Shown here one piece after another: positions 18,001-26,846 of a stretch of 64,000 nt of DNA; the first letter of the stretch is position 1, and each line of letters begins with the position of its first letter. The notes under the pieces were generated by a model, which was given only the letters and a program-made list of their open reading frames with translations, was not told the DNA's origin and ran no database searches. Source of the DNA: an uncultured Caulobacteraceae bacterium (GTDB lineage Bacteria > Pseudomonadota > Alphaproteobacteria > Caulobacterales > TH1-2); assembly GCA_937967425.1 (NCBI GenBank), contig CALBST010000117.1:1-64000 (forward strand), written 5' to 3'. The position numbers and the translations under genes are program-made.

Positions 18001-18117
18001 ATCAATCGTCGGAAAAAGCGAGACCGGCATGCGGAACGCCAGCGCCGCACCCGCAAGGGCGACCGCCAATATGAGAAAAAGCAGCGAGCGCCTATGGCCA
18101 AAAAGCCAGTTGGTCAT
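15067..18117 (-). CDS. RND-family efflux permease
   Basis: 1016 residues, the inner-membrane pump of a tripartite exporter. The N-terminus has PVSLFPTIDFPRVVVSVDAG, then two large porter domains, with the TM4 proton-relay segment GLIIDDAVVMLEH and FGGLYQEQ near the middle. The length is typical. The TM4 segment has the adjacent Asp pair found in several AcrB-type and some metal-type RND proteins, so substrate class cannot be read directly. The ATG overlaps the adaptor stop (ATGA). Order is TolC, adaptor, permease, then PepSY and a two-component system after a 105-base gap. Confidence 0.93.
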   Translation of the reverse strand: MTNWLFGHRRSLLFLILAVALAGAALAFRMPVSLFPTIDFPRVVVSVDAGDRPVDRMVIEVTRPLEQSLREVPGVRRIRSTSSRGSAEISITFGWRDDMVAAMLQTDALIARTLPDLPAGVVYRVRRMDPTVFPFLGVSLTSANADQVRLRDIAYYQIAPAISAIEGVGQVEVLGGRQAEIQVDIDPERLRALGLTAHDVATALSANNLVASVGRIEDRHRLYLTLIQSQLTSADDVGATILRTGQAGIVELSDVADVREGVAPDYTRVSADGRDAVLINVRQQPGANTVALASAVRAELAQLRQHLPSDVRLANYYDQSELVTQAAGSVRDAILIGALLAAAVLFGFLRQAKTLVIALILPLVLAASVLGLSALGQSFNIMTLGGMAAAVGLIIDDAVVMLEHIAKRSAAGDGDVRHGAAEMIKPLTGSSFATVVVFAPLAFVDGVTGGFFRALAVTMAIALFVSYFCALIIVPFAAQHLLSRDQAERLEHGGPLLGRLRGAYQGLLALILGRPLIPLAVAAAFIVVGGFAATRVGSGFMPAMDEGGFILDYKAPPGTSLAETDRLVRLLEEEVRATPEVANYSRRTGLQLGGGLTEANEGDLFIRLHPLPRRDIEAVMSDLRGRLAARVPALQVETAQLMEDLIGDLISNPQPIEIKITGAPSADLIPIADAVAQQAGQVRGVVEVFNGVLIAGDAIDVSIDRTRAAIEGLTPEEVRAAIESQLGGVTPSGIQQGEKIVPVRVWAGGDVRERLSRLQAMTIRTQAGAVLPLSRVADIAIAVGQPQIVREDLRDMIAVTARLEGRDLGSAINDIRASLRSVNLPPGVTISFGGLYQEQQKSFRDLTIVLAAAALLVAALLLYLYENMAIVAAIMSVAALSALAVYLGLWLTGVELNISALMGMTMIIGIVTEIAVFYFAEIDASRKAEKSDLIAAGAARLRPILMTTLIAILALSPLALGLGAGSAMQRPLAIAIISGLVFAAPLALLIMPAIYFAASGGYRRSRTQPALPQVDG

Positions 18118-19163
18118 GGCGGGCCACTCTGCTGGACGGCGATCGCGGCGCCGTCCTCAAGCGTTGCGCCGCCTTCAACAATGACAACCTGTCCGATCTC
18201 CAGACCGCTGGTGATTTCGATCCGGTCGCCCAACTCCGCGCCCGTCCGCACCTCGGTCTTGTGCGCAGTCGTTCCCTGCACAACAAAGACGCTCGCGGTT
18301 TCGCCGTCATAGACGATCGCGCCGCGCGGCAAGCTGATGGCCTCGCGCGGAGCCCCGATAGCAATCTCCCCGCGCACTGGCGTGCCCGGAAGAAACGAAG
18401 CATTAGCCGGCAGCGCCACCGTGACCTCGGCCAATCTGGTCGCTGGATCGATCCGGCGCAGCACTCGCGAGACGCGGCCCTCCGATGAAACGTCGCCGCG
18501 CAGATCCCGCACGATCGTGGACGCGCCTTGCGAGATGGCGCCTAGGTCTTCGATTTCCACGCCGAACCGCGCTTGCAGGCTCTCCGCGTCACCGACGCGC
18601 GCGAGCGGCGCGCCCGCATTTATGATCGCGCCTGCTTCGACATCGATCGCTTCGACCAGCCCAGCAATCGGCGCGCGGATGACGCGCACCCCCCCAGAGC
18701 CGATGCGTGCGCCCAGATCGTCCGCGGCGGCCTCGGCGTTCGCCAGCGCCTGCTGGGCGGCGGCGAGTTCGGCATTGGTGGCGAGGCTTTGCCCGCGCAG
18801 GCGGACGACGCGGTCGTGGTCGGCGCGCGCGAACCGCAATTCTTCGAGCGCCCTACGTTGCTCAAGTACAACCGCAGGCGTCGGCCGCACTTCAAGAAGC
18901 GGCGCTCCGCTTCTTACCGTCTGGCCAGGCGCAGCCCTCAGCGACACCACCACCGCATCATAGGAAAGCGAAATTGTGCGCGAGTGATCGGGTGATATTT
19001 CGACCTCGCCGAAAGCCGACAGGCGCTCCTGCATTTGCGAGGCGGCCGCGGTTTCCACTCTAACCGGCGCGGCTGCCGCCGCTGGCGCATCCTGTGCGGG
19101 GCGAGCGCATGCGCCGAGCGCGCTCATGGTCAGCGCGATGGTGATCGCCCTCATCGTCTTCAT
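18114..19163 (-). CDS. RND efflux periplasmic adaptor (membrane fusion protein)
   Basis: 349 residues with a lipoprotein signal (ALGACARP, Cys19 as lipid site), then the lipoyl/barrel-sandwich half VVSLRAAPGQTVRSGAPLLEVRP, a helical hairpin rich in Ala/Leu/Arg, the second lipoyl half with VRVIRAPIAGLVEAIDVEAGAIINAG, and beta-barrel/membrane-proximal parts. The second half is typical: VTVALPANASFLPGTPVRGEI. It links the permease to the outer-membrane channel. It overlaps the TolC gene and the permease gene by four bases on each side, so stoichiometry is probably set by translational coupling. Confidence 0.92.
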   Translation of the reverse strand: MKTMRAITIALTMSALGACARPAQDAPAAAAAPVRVETAAASQMQERLSAFGEVEISPDHSRTISLSYDAVVVSLRAAPGQTVRSGAPLLEVRPTPAVVLEQRRALEELRFARADHDRVVRLRGQSLATNAELAAAQQALANAEAAADDLGARIGSGGVRVIRAPIAGLVEAIDVEAGAIINAGAPLARVGDAESLQARFGVEIEDLGAISQGASTIVRDLRGDVSSEGRVSRVLRRIDPATRLAEVTVALPANASFLPGTPVRGEIAIGAPREAISLPRGAIVYDGETASVFVVQGTTAHKTEVRTGAELGDRIEITSGLEIGQVVIVEGGATLEDGAAIAVQQSGPP

Positions 19164-20512
19164 GAAGCGTCCCTCTCGACCAGCAATCGTCCAACCAAGC
19201 CGTCGAGCGCCGCCTCGCCTTGCGCCTGCGCTGCGGCGAGCGCGAGCGCCGCCAAGCGTTTATCGAGGAGGCTCGCCCGCGCCGTCTCATAAGTGAGCAC
19301 TGGCACATCGCCCGCCTCGGCGGCCGTGCGTAACACCTCGGTTTCACGCGACAGCGCAGCGACCTCCCGCTCCAAAACAGCGCGCTGTGCTGCGACGCGT
19401 CGCAGCGTCTCGACTTGAAGCGCGATATCGGCGCGGGCCTGAAACACGCGCGCATCGTACTCAGCTTGTAGTTCTACGCGTGTTGCGCGCGCGACAGCGA
19501 TGTCGCCGCGACCCCGGTTCCAGATGGGCAGGACTAAACTCAATCCTACGCCCGAGGTGCGGACATCGCTGGTGTCACGAGCGCGCGAGAGGGAAAGGTT
19601 TGGCAGCGGCAGGGCAGCGATGCGCGCAAATCGAAGGCTCGCCTCATTGGCCTCATAGCTCGAACGCAATGCGCTAAGATCCGAGCGCACGGCCAACGCC
19701 TGCTGGAAAAGCGCCTCGGGATCGAGCGAAGCGGGGTCGCTTGTCGAAACGACATCCGCCAAGGGCGGCGTCTCGCCCGGACCAAGCGCCAAGAAGCCAT
19801 TGAGCTCATTCACCGCCGCGTCGAGATCGCGTTCGATCGTGTTCAGGCGGTCGAGCGCATCGAGGTAACCGATGCGCCGCACCGCCAAATCATCAAGACG
19901 CGCATCACCGTCAGCGACGGCGCGTTCATAGGCGCGCAATTGGCGCTCCGTCTGCCCGGTCGCCTCGGCCGCCACGGCGGCTTGCTGGCGAAGGAAGATA
20001 ACGCGGATCGCCGCGTCGCGCGCCTGCATGGCGACGCTCCACTCCGTCCACGCCAATTCCTGCCGGATTCGCTCCTGTTCGGCGCGCATACGGGCGCGGG
20101 CATTCGGGTGATTGATCAGCGCGGTAATGACATCAAGGCTAAGGCCAGCGCTCAAGGCGTCGAAGGCCTGCACATTGGTTGGGTGGTCATAGCTCAGCTG
20201 AAGTTGGGGATCGGGCAGCAGACCGGCCGAGAAGGCTTGTGCGGCGCCGACGCCCGATTGCGCGCGAGCCACGCGTAAGGCCGGGCTCCGGCGCACGGCC
20301 CAACCCGCGATCTCAATCGTGCTAAGCGGGGGCCCGCCCCGAAAATCCTCGCTGCGCCCGCGCAGGTCCGCGAGCCCGTCGGCGATCGGCGATGAAGCGT
20401 TGACCGCATCGCCGGCCAGCAGCGCGCCGGTGCCTTGATCGATTGGCGGGGTGACGCACGCCGAGAGCACGGCGACGCTGGCGCTCGCAATGATCCCTCT
20501 CGCCGGCGACAT
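19160..20512 (-). CDS. TolC-family outer-membrane channel
   Basis: 450 residues. An N-terminal lipoprotein-type signal (VAVLSACVTPP) is followed by two OEP repeats of alternating strand and long helix segments, with PDPQLQLSYDHP in the first and LPLPNLSLSRARDTSDVRTSGVGLSLVLPIWNRGRG in the second. It provides the trimeric exit duct of the pump. It is the first gene of the tripartite operon, with a 280-base gap upstream shared with the divergent channel gene, where the operon promoter should lie. Confidence 0.9.
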   Translation of the reverse strand: MSPARGIIASASVAVLSACVTPPIDQGTGALLAGDAVNASSPIADGLADLRGRSEDFRGGPPLSTIEIAGWAVRRSPALRVARAQSGVGAAQAFSAGLLPDPQLQLSYDHPTNVQAFDALSAGLSLDVITALINHPNARARMRAEQERIRQELAWTEWSVAMQARDAAIRVIFLRQQAAVAAEATGQTERQLRAYERAVADGDARLDDLAVRRIGYLDALDRLNTIERDLDAAVNELNGFLALGPGETPPLADVVSTSDPASLDPEALFQQALAVRSDLSALRSSYEANEASLRFARIAALPLPNLSLSRARDTSDVRTSGVGLSLVLPIWNRGRGDIAVARATRVELQAEYDARVFQARADIALQVETLRRVAAQRAVLEREVAALSRETEVLRTAAEAGDVPVLTYETARASLLDKRLAALALAAAQAQGEAALDGLVGRLLVERDAS

Positions 20513-20794
20513 GACGCTCCCCTCGCAGTCCAGGACGCCTCACCAGCGCACCCGATCTCAATATGTCGCCAAAGCCCTAACAACGCGGCAACAGATTTCG
20601 CCTCGTCGCTGCTTGGCGAAGCATTGGCGGAGCTCAGGGCGGTTGTGATCGATAGAAGCCTGCCCCCGCATGGACCGCGGATTGACGATACCCAATGTTC
20701 GTTTTCACCGGTTCACGATTGGCGGCGTTTGCGCATAAATCGCGCACAGTCTTGCAAGCGGAGCGCAAGCCCGCGCGATCAGGGAGGGCGAAAC

Positions 20795-21232
20795 GTGGCG
20801 TTGATCTGGTCTATCGTGCTCACAGTGATCGTGGTGTTGGCATGCACAATCTTCCATTATGAGGCGATTAGCCGTTTGGATCGTTTTGCCCGCGCCCGCA
20901 CTTGGGCAAATCACGCCACGCTCGTGTGTGTGCTGAGCCTGTTGATGCTGATTCACGTTCTTGAAATTGTACTTTATGCCGGCGCTTACGGCTTTGCTGA
21001 CGTCATCGGAATTGGCGGACTGCGCGGACCAAGCGAGCTGACGCCAGCAGACTACTTCATTTTCGCTGCGGAGACCTATTCCTCACTGGGATCAACAGAT
21101 GTGGCGCCAGAGGGAGAAATCCGGTTGATGTCCAGTCTCTCATCGCTGTTTGGCATTTTGTCGCTGACTTGGTCGGCATCGTTTCTATTTTCACTCGTCG
21201 AACGCTGGCGCGTGTCTGATAGCCGCCACTAA
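20795..21232 (+). CDS. Ion-channel-like membrane protein with a degenerate selectivity filter
   Basis: 145 residues starting at a GTG nine bases after an AGGGAGGG ribosome-binding site. Two helices (about 3-22 and 40-62), a pore-helix-like stretch DYFIFAAETYSSLG, and a final helix (SLFGILSLTWSASFLFSLVERW) give a potassium-channel (Ion_trans_2) layout. The signature TVGYGD is replaced by SSLGSTDV, so potassium selectivity is doubtful. The gene is divergent from the RND operon and is followed 18 bases later by a multidrug-type transporter on the same strand. Confidence 0.75.
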   Translation: MALIWSIVLTVIVVLACTIFHYEAISRLDRFARARTWANHATLVCVLSLLMLIHVLEIVLYAGAYGFADVIGIGGLRGPSELTPADYFIFAAETYSSLGSTDVAPEGEIRLMSSLSSLFGILSLTWSASFLFSLVERWRVSDSRH

Positions 21233-21250
21233 GGTGAAATAGGCTGTCGC

Positions 21251-22678
21251 ATGATGAGCGTTTCCCAGTCGCGCCGGTTCATCGCACCGTTGATCGTCTC
21301 GGCCGCGCTGTTGATGGAGACGATGGACGCCACTGTCCTCGCCACCGCGCTGCCGACCATCGCCGCAACGCTCCACGCACCTGTGCTCTCGCTGAAGCTT
21401 GCACTCACGACTTATCTTGTCGCTCTCGCCGCCTTCATTCCCGTCAGCGGTTGGATGGCGGACAAAATAGGCGCCAAGCCCCTGTTCATGGCCGCCATGG
21501 CGGTCTTCCTGATGGGCTCGATGCTTTGTGCGATGCAGACCGATCTCGCGGGCCTTATCCTCGCGCGCGCGGTTCAGGGCGTAGGCGGCGCCATGATGAC
21601 GCCGGTTGGGCGCCTGATCGTGTTGCACACAACCCCCAAGAACGAACTCGTCCGGGCTATGGCCTATATCACCTTGCCAGCCTTGCTTGGGCCCGCGCTT
21701 GGTCCGCTCTTGGGTTCGATCATCACGACGGGATTCGGATGGCGCTGGATCTTTCTCATCAATCTTCCTGTCGGCGCGTTGGGCTTGGCGTTGGCCTGGC
21801 GCTTCATGCCGAATCCGCCCCCCAGCCCGCGCGAGCGGTTCGACACAGCTGGGTTTGTGCTGGCCGGCGGGGGATTTGCAGCATTCTTGTTCGGCTTGTC
21901 GGCCCTCGGCGACCATCTCGTCCCAAGCGCTTATGCACTAGCGCTCTCAGCTTTTGGACTGATGGGGCTTATTGGCTATTGGGCGCATGCGCGGCGCGTT
22001 GAGCGGCCCCTACTTGACCTTGCCCTTCTGCGCATCCGGACGTTTTCCGTTGGCGTCATTGGCGGATTGTTGTTCCGCATAAGCGGCGGCGGCGCCAATT
22101 TTTTACTGCCGCTTCTGTTTCAGCTTGGCTTCGGCTTCAGCATCGTGCTCTCGGGCGCACTATCGGGCGTCTACGCGCTAGGCAGCCTCATCATGCGGAG
22201 CGCGGCGCCAAACCTCATCGATCGGTTTGGCTTCCGGCCCGTGCTTGCTGCGGGGACTGTTCTCAGCGGCGGCGCTGTCGCCTCATTCGCGCTCTTTCAG
22301 TCCTATTCCAGTTTGCTCTTGCCAATCTTGTTGATCGCCGGCGCGAGTCAGGCCGCGGTTTTCACCGCCGCCAACGGCATTTCGTATGCCGACATCGAGG
22401 AACCCAACTTGAGTGCGGCGACAAGCCTTGCATCCGTGGCCCAACAAGCAGCGGTCACGCTCGGTATTGCGGTCTCGGCGCTCGTGCTTCAGGCCGGAGG
22501 CGATCCGTCACCGCAGGCGCAACTCGCTCTAGCGCACTTTGCGCCAGCTTTCGTCGCGGTGTCCTTTCTCAGCACCATGGCGTTGGGGTTCTTTGTTTGC
22601 CTATCGGCCAAGGACGGCCAGGACTTGCGCCACCGACGGGAGGACCAGCGGCGTGCCCACTGGTATCATGGGGCCTGA
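21251..22678 (+). CDS. DHA2-family MFS multidrug transporter
   Basis: 475 residues with about fourteen helices. Motif A lies in the first loop (GWMADKIGAKPLFMAAMAVF). Motif D1 is near the start (METMDATVLATALPTIA), motif B is ARAVQGVGGAMMTPVGRL and motif C GPALGPLLGSIITTGFGWRWIFLINLPVGALGL. The set is typical of drug:H+ antiporters of the DHA2 type. The preceding channel-like gene ends 18 bases upstream, so the two probably share a transcript. The substrate is not known. Confidence 0.92.
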   Translation: MMSVSQSRRFIAPLIVSAALLMETMDATVLATALPTIAATLHAPVLSLKLALTTYLVALAAFIPVSGWMADKIGAKPLFMAAMAVFLMGSMLCAMQTDLAGLILARAVQGVGGAMMTPVGRLIVLHTTPKNELVRAMAYITLPALLGPALGPLLGSIITTGFGWRWIFLINLPVGALGLALAWRFMPNPPPSPRERFDTAGFVLAGGGFAAFLFGLSALGDHLVPSAYALALSAFGLMGLIGYWAHARRVERPLLDLALLRIRTFSVGVIGGLLFRISGGGANFLLPLLFQLGFGFSIVLSGALSGVYALGSLIMRSAAPNLIDRFGFRPVLAAGTVLSGGAVASFALFQSYSSLLLPILLIAGASQAAVFTAANGISYADIEEPNLSAATSLASVAQQAAVTLGIAVSALVLQAGGDPSPQAQLALAHFAPAFVAVSFLSTMALGFFVCLSAKDGQDLRHRREDQRRAHWYHGA

Positions 22679-22679
22679 C

Positions 22680-23030
22680 ATGAAGAGCACCGATCGGAGC
22701 GACGATCCGACTGTCACGCCAAAGCATCTCCCCAGGCGCTGGGTTCCACGTTCATCGCGACGATTGGAAGATTGCGGCGTTGTATATTTCTCTCCAGCTG
22801 GGGCTCATGACCCGGGCCTGATAGTCGCGCGAATGTCCGAAGCAAAAAGCCCAGCAGCGTTCGGCGCGCTCGCCGATCAATTGGCCGCCACCGGAGAGTT
22901 TAATCATTGGGAAGAGATCGGCGCTGAAATGGAACGCATCGGGTGGGATAAGGCCCTTCTGAAACTTGGCGAGAACCCCTCCTTGCGGAAAAGGCTGAAC
23001 GCGCGTTGCGCAATTGCGAAGAAGAAGTGA
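22680..23030 (+). CDS. Hypothetical protein after the MFS gene
   Basis: 116 residues in a frame that starts immediately after the transporter stop. The first 50 residues are basic and low in hydrophobicity. The rest (MSEAKSPAAFGALADQLAAT, then EEIGAEMERIGWDKALLKLGEN) looks like a soluble helical protein and ends in IAKKK. Two in-frame ATGs (22668, 22680) are possible. No family recognised. A shorter product beginning at the internal ATG near residue 52 is a realistic alternative, since the N-terminal half has poor coding character. Confidence 0.45.
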   Translation: MKSTDRSDDPTVTPKHLPRRWVPRSSRRLEDCGVVYFSPAGAHDPGLIVARMSEAKSPAAFGALADQLAATGEFNHWEEIGAEMERIGWDKALLKLGENPSLRKRLNARCAIAKKK

Positions 23031-23048
23031 CCCCTGCCAGCATGGAAA

Positions 23049-23579
23049 TTAGTCCTCAACTTTTCGTCCTTCGAGCAGAGCTCTGAGCGCCGCCAATTGT
23101 GCGCCGTGCTCTGCGTGCAGGCGGTCGAGCTTTTCGTGTAGGCTGAGAATTTCAAGTTCGGCCTTGAGGTTCACCTCGAAATCATGACGCGCCTCGATGC
23201 GATCCTTCACTGCTTGGCGATTCTGACTCATCATGATGATCGGCGCCTGGATCGCCGCCAACATCGACAAAAGCAGATTGAGGAAGATAAAGGGATAAGG
23301 ATCGAAGCGCTCGTGTTGCGGCAACAAGAGCGCATTGAGCACCGCCCAGACGACCAGGAAGGCGAGAAAGCTCGACACGAACGCCCATGAACCGCCGATT
23401 TCGGCCACGCGATCGGCAAGCCGCTCTCCAAGGCTCGCGCTCTTGTCAAAATCGTGCGTGAGATCGCGCGAGATCGGTTGGCGTTTGCGGAAGGCATGAG
23501 AGACGCGCTCGATCGCCTCTTTGCCGGCCGAGCCGGCAACGACCGCGCTTGCCAGCGCCAATACTGTTTCAATCACCAT
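23049..23579 (-). CDS. DUF1003 family membrane protein
   Basis: 176 residues. After a first hydrophobic segment at the N-terminus come the family features: DKSASLGERLADRVAEIGGSWAFV, two closely spaced helices (FVSSFLAFLVVWAVLNALLL, FIFLNLLLSMLAAIQAPIIMMSQNRQ) and the QNRQAVKDRIEARHDFEVNLKAELEI tail, predicted to be coiled coil up to about residue 170. DUF1003 proteins are common inner-membrane proteins of unproven role. It converges with the preceding small gene and stands alone on its strand. Confidence 0.9.
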   Translation of the reverse strand: MVIETVLALASAVVAGSAGKEAIERVSHAFRKRQPISRDLTHDFDKSASLGERLADRVAEIGGSWAFVSSFLAFLVVWAVLNALLLPQHERFDPYPFIFLNLLLSMLAAIQAPIIMMSQNRQAVKDRIEARHDFEVNLKAELEILSLHEKLDRLHAEHGAQLAALRALLEGRKVED

Positions 23580-23833
23580 CACACCATCTCCCGCTGGGGC
23601 AGCCCTACGCGAAAATCCCGGCGCACCGGGGCTAGGCCGCGACGCTTCAGCGTAAATGTCGCCCGTGCGCCACGACCGATCAACGCGGCTTATGCTTGGG
23701 GCGCGCCTAGGCGCAGACCGACGCGCGGCGGCGCACGCGCCGGAGATAGGGTCACGGCCCTTTGCGTCCGGCCTTTCGCACCCGGCCAAGGATCAACGGA
23801 TCGCGTGCGTGACGATCGTAGCGCTACCCCCAA

Positions 23834-24718
23834 TCAGTCTCGATCGACGGGCGCGGTGGCGCCAGCGCCGGTTTTGTAGGCGTGGTCGAAATAGCGCTCG
23901 ACCAGGTCAACTGCCGCCAATTGCGCGCGCGCCACCGCGCCGAGCGACTGGGCGTCGCGGCGTTGGGACGCCGCGGACAGCGCCCGCTGCAACTCATCCA
24001 TCATGTCGACGACGGCGCTGTCGGTGACTTGCGCGCGCACCGTTTGCCATTGCTGCGCCGAATAGCGCACGGCAGCGTCTGCTTCCGCCCAGTCAGTGCG
24101 TGGAGGCAAGGCAAGGGCTGCGATCTTGAAACCCGAATAATCGAGCAACGAGACTTCGATGGGCGTCGCGCGCGTTTCGGCCGAGGTCGTTTCCTCCAAC
24201 ACCCGATACGCTTCGAGCGCTTCAAGCGCCGCTCGCGTGGCGTCGTTGCGCTGCAGCGCGGCCATCATCGCCGCTGCGCGCGTCTCGGCCAGAGCAAAGC
24301 GGTTCGGGTCCATGCGCGATCGCACCCCCGCCAAGCCATCGACCAACGCGCGTCCACGTTCTTGATAGGCGCCGGTCTCGCCGCGCAGCACCGCATCGAC
24401 AAAATCTTCCGCCGACGAGGCCGGCGCCGAAAGGAAGGCGTCTTGGGCCGGCGCGCGCGGCCGGAAGGCCAAGGTTTCTTGCCGCTGAACGATGCTCCCA
24501 TCATCTGCAATCACAAGCGCAATGTTTTCGCCTGCTTCCGCAAACCGCACCACGTAGCCACCACCTTCGAGGCGTTCGCCGCGCGCGTTCGCAGGCGCGC
24601 CAGCGGCGGTCGCGGCCTGGCGCACAGGCCCCGGCAGTGAGCTGGTCTGTTCGCCGCTGCACGCGGCGAGAGCGAATATGGAAAGGGCGAGAAGAGCAGC
24701 CGGAATGCTTCGGGTCAT
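23834..24718 (-). CDS. Hypothetical lipoprotein
   Basis: 294 residues. A lipobox (FALAACSGE) with Cys20 gives a lipid anchor. Residues 35-75 form a small beta module (YVVRFAEAGENIALVIADDGSIVQRQ) that resembles a PepSY-like or beta-sandwich segment; residues 90-280 are helical. I recognise no family. It is divergent from the MFS exporter and shares its 170-base promoter region, so joint regulation is possible. Confidence 0.6.
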   Translation of the reverse strand: MTRSIPAALLALSIFALAACSGEQTSSLPGPVRQAATAAGAPANARGERLEGGGYVVRFAEAGENIALVIADDGSIVQRQETLAFRPRAPAQDAFLSAPASSAEDFVDAVLRGETGAYQERGRALVDGLAGVRSRMDPNRFALAETRAAAMMAALQRNDATRAALEALEAYRVLEETTSAETRATPIEVSLLDYSGFKIAALALPPRTDWAEADAAVRYSAQQWQTVRAQVTDSAVVDMMDELQRALSAASQRRDAQSLGAVARAQLAAVDLVERYFDHAYKTGAGATAPVDRD

Positions 24719-24886
24719 AACCGCCTCCTTGTGGCCATGGCGCCTTAAATTGCGTCGCCAGGCGCTGTCCGCGGCATGGACGCCAGATTAACGATCTCCA
24801 ATCTTGCTTGGACAGCGACGGGCGCAACACCCGCAACGCCGCAAAGTGCTGGGCGAACCCACGCACACCGGCGTAATCTCGCCTCG

Positions 24887-26191
24887 ATGCTCGCTCCCTT
24901 TCGAAACGCCGCTTATCGCAATCTGTTCGCCGCTCAGGTCGCCGCCCTACTCGGGACAGGCTTGGCGACGGTGGCGCTTGGGCTTTTGGCGCACGAGATC
25001 GCCGGAGCCCGCGCCGGCGAAGTCATCGGCGCGGCGCTCGCGATCAAGATGATCACCTATGTCGGCGTCGCGCCCATCGCCAGCGCACTCGCCACGCACT
25101 TGCCGCGCAAGACACTGCTGGTTTCGCTCGATCTGGTGCGCGCGGGCGTTGCCGCCGCTTTGCCGTTCGTGAGCGAGGCTTGGCAGGTCTATGCGCTTAT
25201 GGGCGTACTCTATGCGGCGTCGGCCGCGTTCACGCCTGCATTCCAGGCAATGATCCCTGAGGTGCTGCCGGAAGAACGCGACTACACCCAAGCGCTTTCG
25301 CTTTCGCGGCTCGCGGCGGATCTCGAAAGTGTCGCAAGCCCGATGCTCGCGGCTCTGCTGCTCGCCTTCATAAATTTTCACGATCTTTTCGCCGGCACAG
25401 CCATAGGCTTTGTGGCGTCCGCGCTCTTGGTGCTCTCCGCCGTGTTGCCGCGCGCGCGCACAATCTCACCGCGCCCTTTCATTCAGCGCCTGACTGCGGG
25501 TCTCTACCTGTTTGCGCATACGCCCCGCCTTCGCGGTCTGGTGGCGCTATCCCTGGCAAGCGCTGCTGGCGGGGCCATGGTGTTCGTGAACACTGTCGTC
25601 ATGGTCCAAAGTGAGTTTGCCCTCAACCAACAAGCCACAGCATGGGCTTTGGCCGCCTTCGGTTTGGGATCGATGCTTGCCGCACTCACTTTGCCGCCGC
25701 TGCTCGACAAAGCGTCGGATCGCTTAGTTCTCTTGGGCGGCGCGGCCATGATGGCGCTTGCCCTCTTCGCGGGACCGCTGATCGCTTCAAGCTATGTGAA
25801 CCTCTTGCTGCTTTGGGTGGTCTTAGGCGTCGGCTATTCGCTGACGCTGACGCCGGTCGGACGCGTTCTGCGCCGCTCCTCACACGCCGAGGATCGCCCT
25901 GCGTTATTCGCGGCGCACTTTGCGCTCTCGCACGCCTGCTGGCTGATCGCCTACCCGCTTGCGGGTGTGATGAGCGCTTCATTTGGCGCAGCTTCGGCCT
26001 TTTGGATCTTAGGCGCGCTTTGCGTGGGCGGCGCAATAGCGGCAGCGCGTCTGTGGCCGGAGGCAGACGCGCCTGAAATCGAACACAGCCACGCCGACCT
26101 TCCCGCCGATCATCCACATCTCGCCGCAGGCGCGGCCTCTCACGCCCACGCCTACGTCATTGACGACCTGCACCGCCGTTGGCCGGGATGA
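24887..26191 (+). CDS. MFS exporter with a His-rich C-terminal tail (NreB/NrsD-like layout)
   Basis: 434 residues with about twelve helices. It begins MLAPFRNAAYRNLFAAQVAAL and the C-terminus carries a tail with about eight histidines (EIEHSHADLPADHPHL, then SHAHAYVIDDLHRRW). This MFS core plus His-rich tail is the layout of the nickel exporters NreB and NrsD, so nickel or cobalt export is likely though not proven. The start was chosen at the ATG giving the canonical N-terminus; an upstream in-frame ATG adds a poorly conserved 37-residue extension. It is divergent from a lipoprotein gene and convergent with the czc operon. Confidence 0.8.
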   Translation: MLAPFRNAAYRNLFAAQVAALLGTGLATVALGLLAHEIAGARAGEVIGAALAIKMITYVGVAPIASALATHLPRKTLLVSLDLVRAGVAAALPFVSEAWQVYALMGVLYAASAAFTPAFQAMIPEVLPEERDYTQALSLSRLAADLESVASPMLAALLLAFINFHDLFAGTAIGFVASALLVLSAVLPRARTISPRPFIQRLTAGLYLFAHTPRLRGLVALSLASAAGGAMVFVNTVVMVQSEFALNQQATAWALAAFGLGSMLAALTLPPLLDKASDRLVLLGGAAMMALALFAGPLIASSYVNLLLLWVVLGVGYSLTLTPVGRVLRRSSHAEDRPALFAAHFALSHACWLIAYPLAGVMSASFGAASAFWILGALCVGGAIAAARLWPEADAPEIEHSHADLPADHPHLAAGAASHAHAYVIDDLHRRWPG

Positions 26192-26237
26192 TCTCATGCC
26201 ATCGCGCTGCTAGCGGCTGTCCGGCGCCTGACCGCAT

Positions 26238-26834
26238 CTAGACCACGCGTCGAATGTCAGTGTGATCGCCGATCACTCGCAAGGTGACGGTCACATCTTG
26301 GTCGCCGCGATTGCGCCAGAACCAGCCGTGATTGCCATCGAAGGCCGCCTCCAGCTCGCCGCTATGATTTGGCACGCCCCGCCCCTGCTGGTAACTTGTC
26401 GAGGCGCCGCGACCGTCCCCGTGCAGGTCGTAATTTACCGCGCCGCGATCGACGCTCCACTCAAAGCGCGTCCGCGCGCCCTGTCGCATGGCAAGCTTCA
26501 CCTCGGCGCCCTCGCCGGGACGCAGCGTCACGCTGATCTCGTCCTGACGGGCGCCCTCGACTGCTGTTGGCTCATCGACAGGGCCGAGGACGGGCGCATC
26601 GGCCTCCGCCAACACGGCGTCACGCGCCGCTTCTTCCGCGAGTTGCATCTTGATCTCGCCCATTTGAGTCAGGCCAAGCGCGCGGCCAATTCCTGTAGGA
26701 TCGATGGCGTACTCCGCCGGCAAAATCGCCGTGACAAGAATTGCTGCGGCGGTGGCCAACGCGATCAGGGTCGAGCGAAGAAGTTGCTTTGTCGTTGGCA
26801 AGTCGGCCCGCGTTGGCAGGTCTGCGTTGTACAT
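26238..26834 (-). CDS. Single-span membrane anchor protein next to HupE/UreJ
   Basis: 198 residues. A short cytosolic N-terminus with repeated ADLPT, one helix (about 22-43), and a periplasmic beta-rich domain: SVTLRPGEGAEVKLAMRQGARTRFEWSVDRGAVNYDLHGDG, then FDGNHGWFWRNRGDQDVTVTLRVIG. Proteins of this form, often named transmembrane anchor proteins, accompany HupE/UreJ genes in metal clusters. It starts 12 bases after the HupE stop, so the two share an operon that begins far upstream at the czc genes. Its role is not known; the domain resembles a sensor of structural stability rather than an enzyme. Confidence 0.82.
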   Translation of the reverse strand: MYNADLPTRADLPTTKQLLRSTLIALATAAAILVTAILPAEYAIDPTGIGRALGLTQMGEIKMQLAEEAARDAVLAEADAPVLGPVDEPTAVEGARQDEISVTLRPGEGAEVKLAMRQGARTRFEWSVDRGAVNYDLHGDGRGASTSYQQGRGVPNHSGELEAAFDGNHGWFWRNRGDQDVTVTLRVIGDHTDIRRVV

Positions 26835-26846
26835 GCGAGTGATCCT

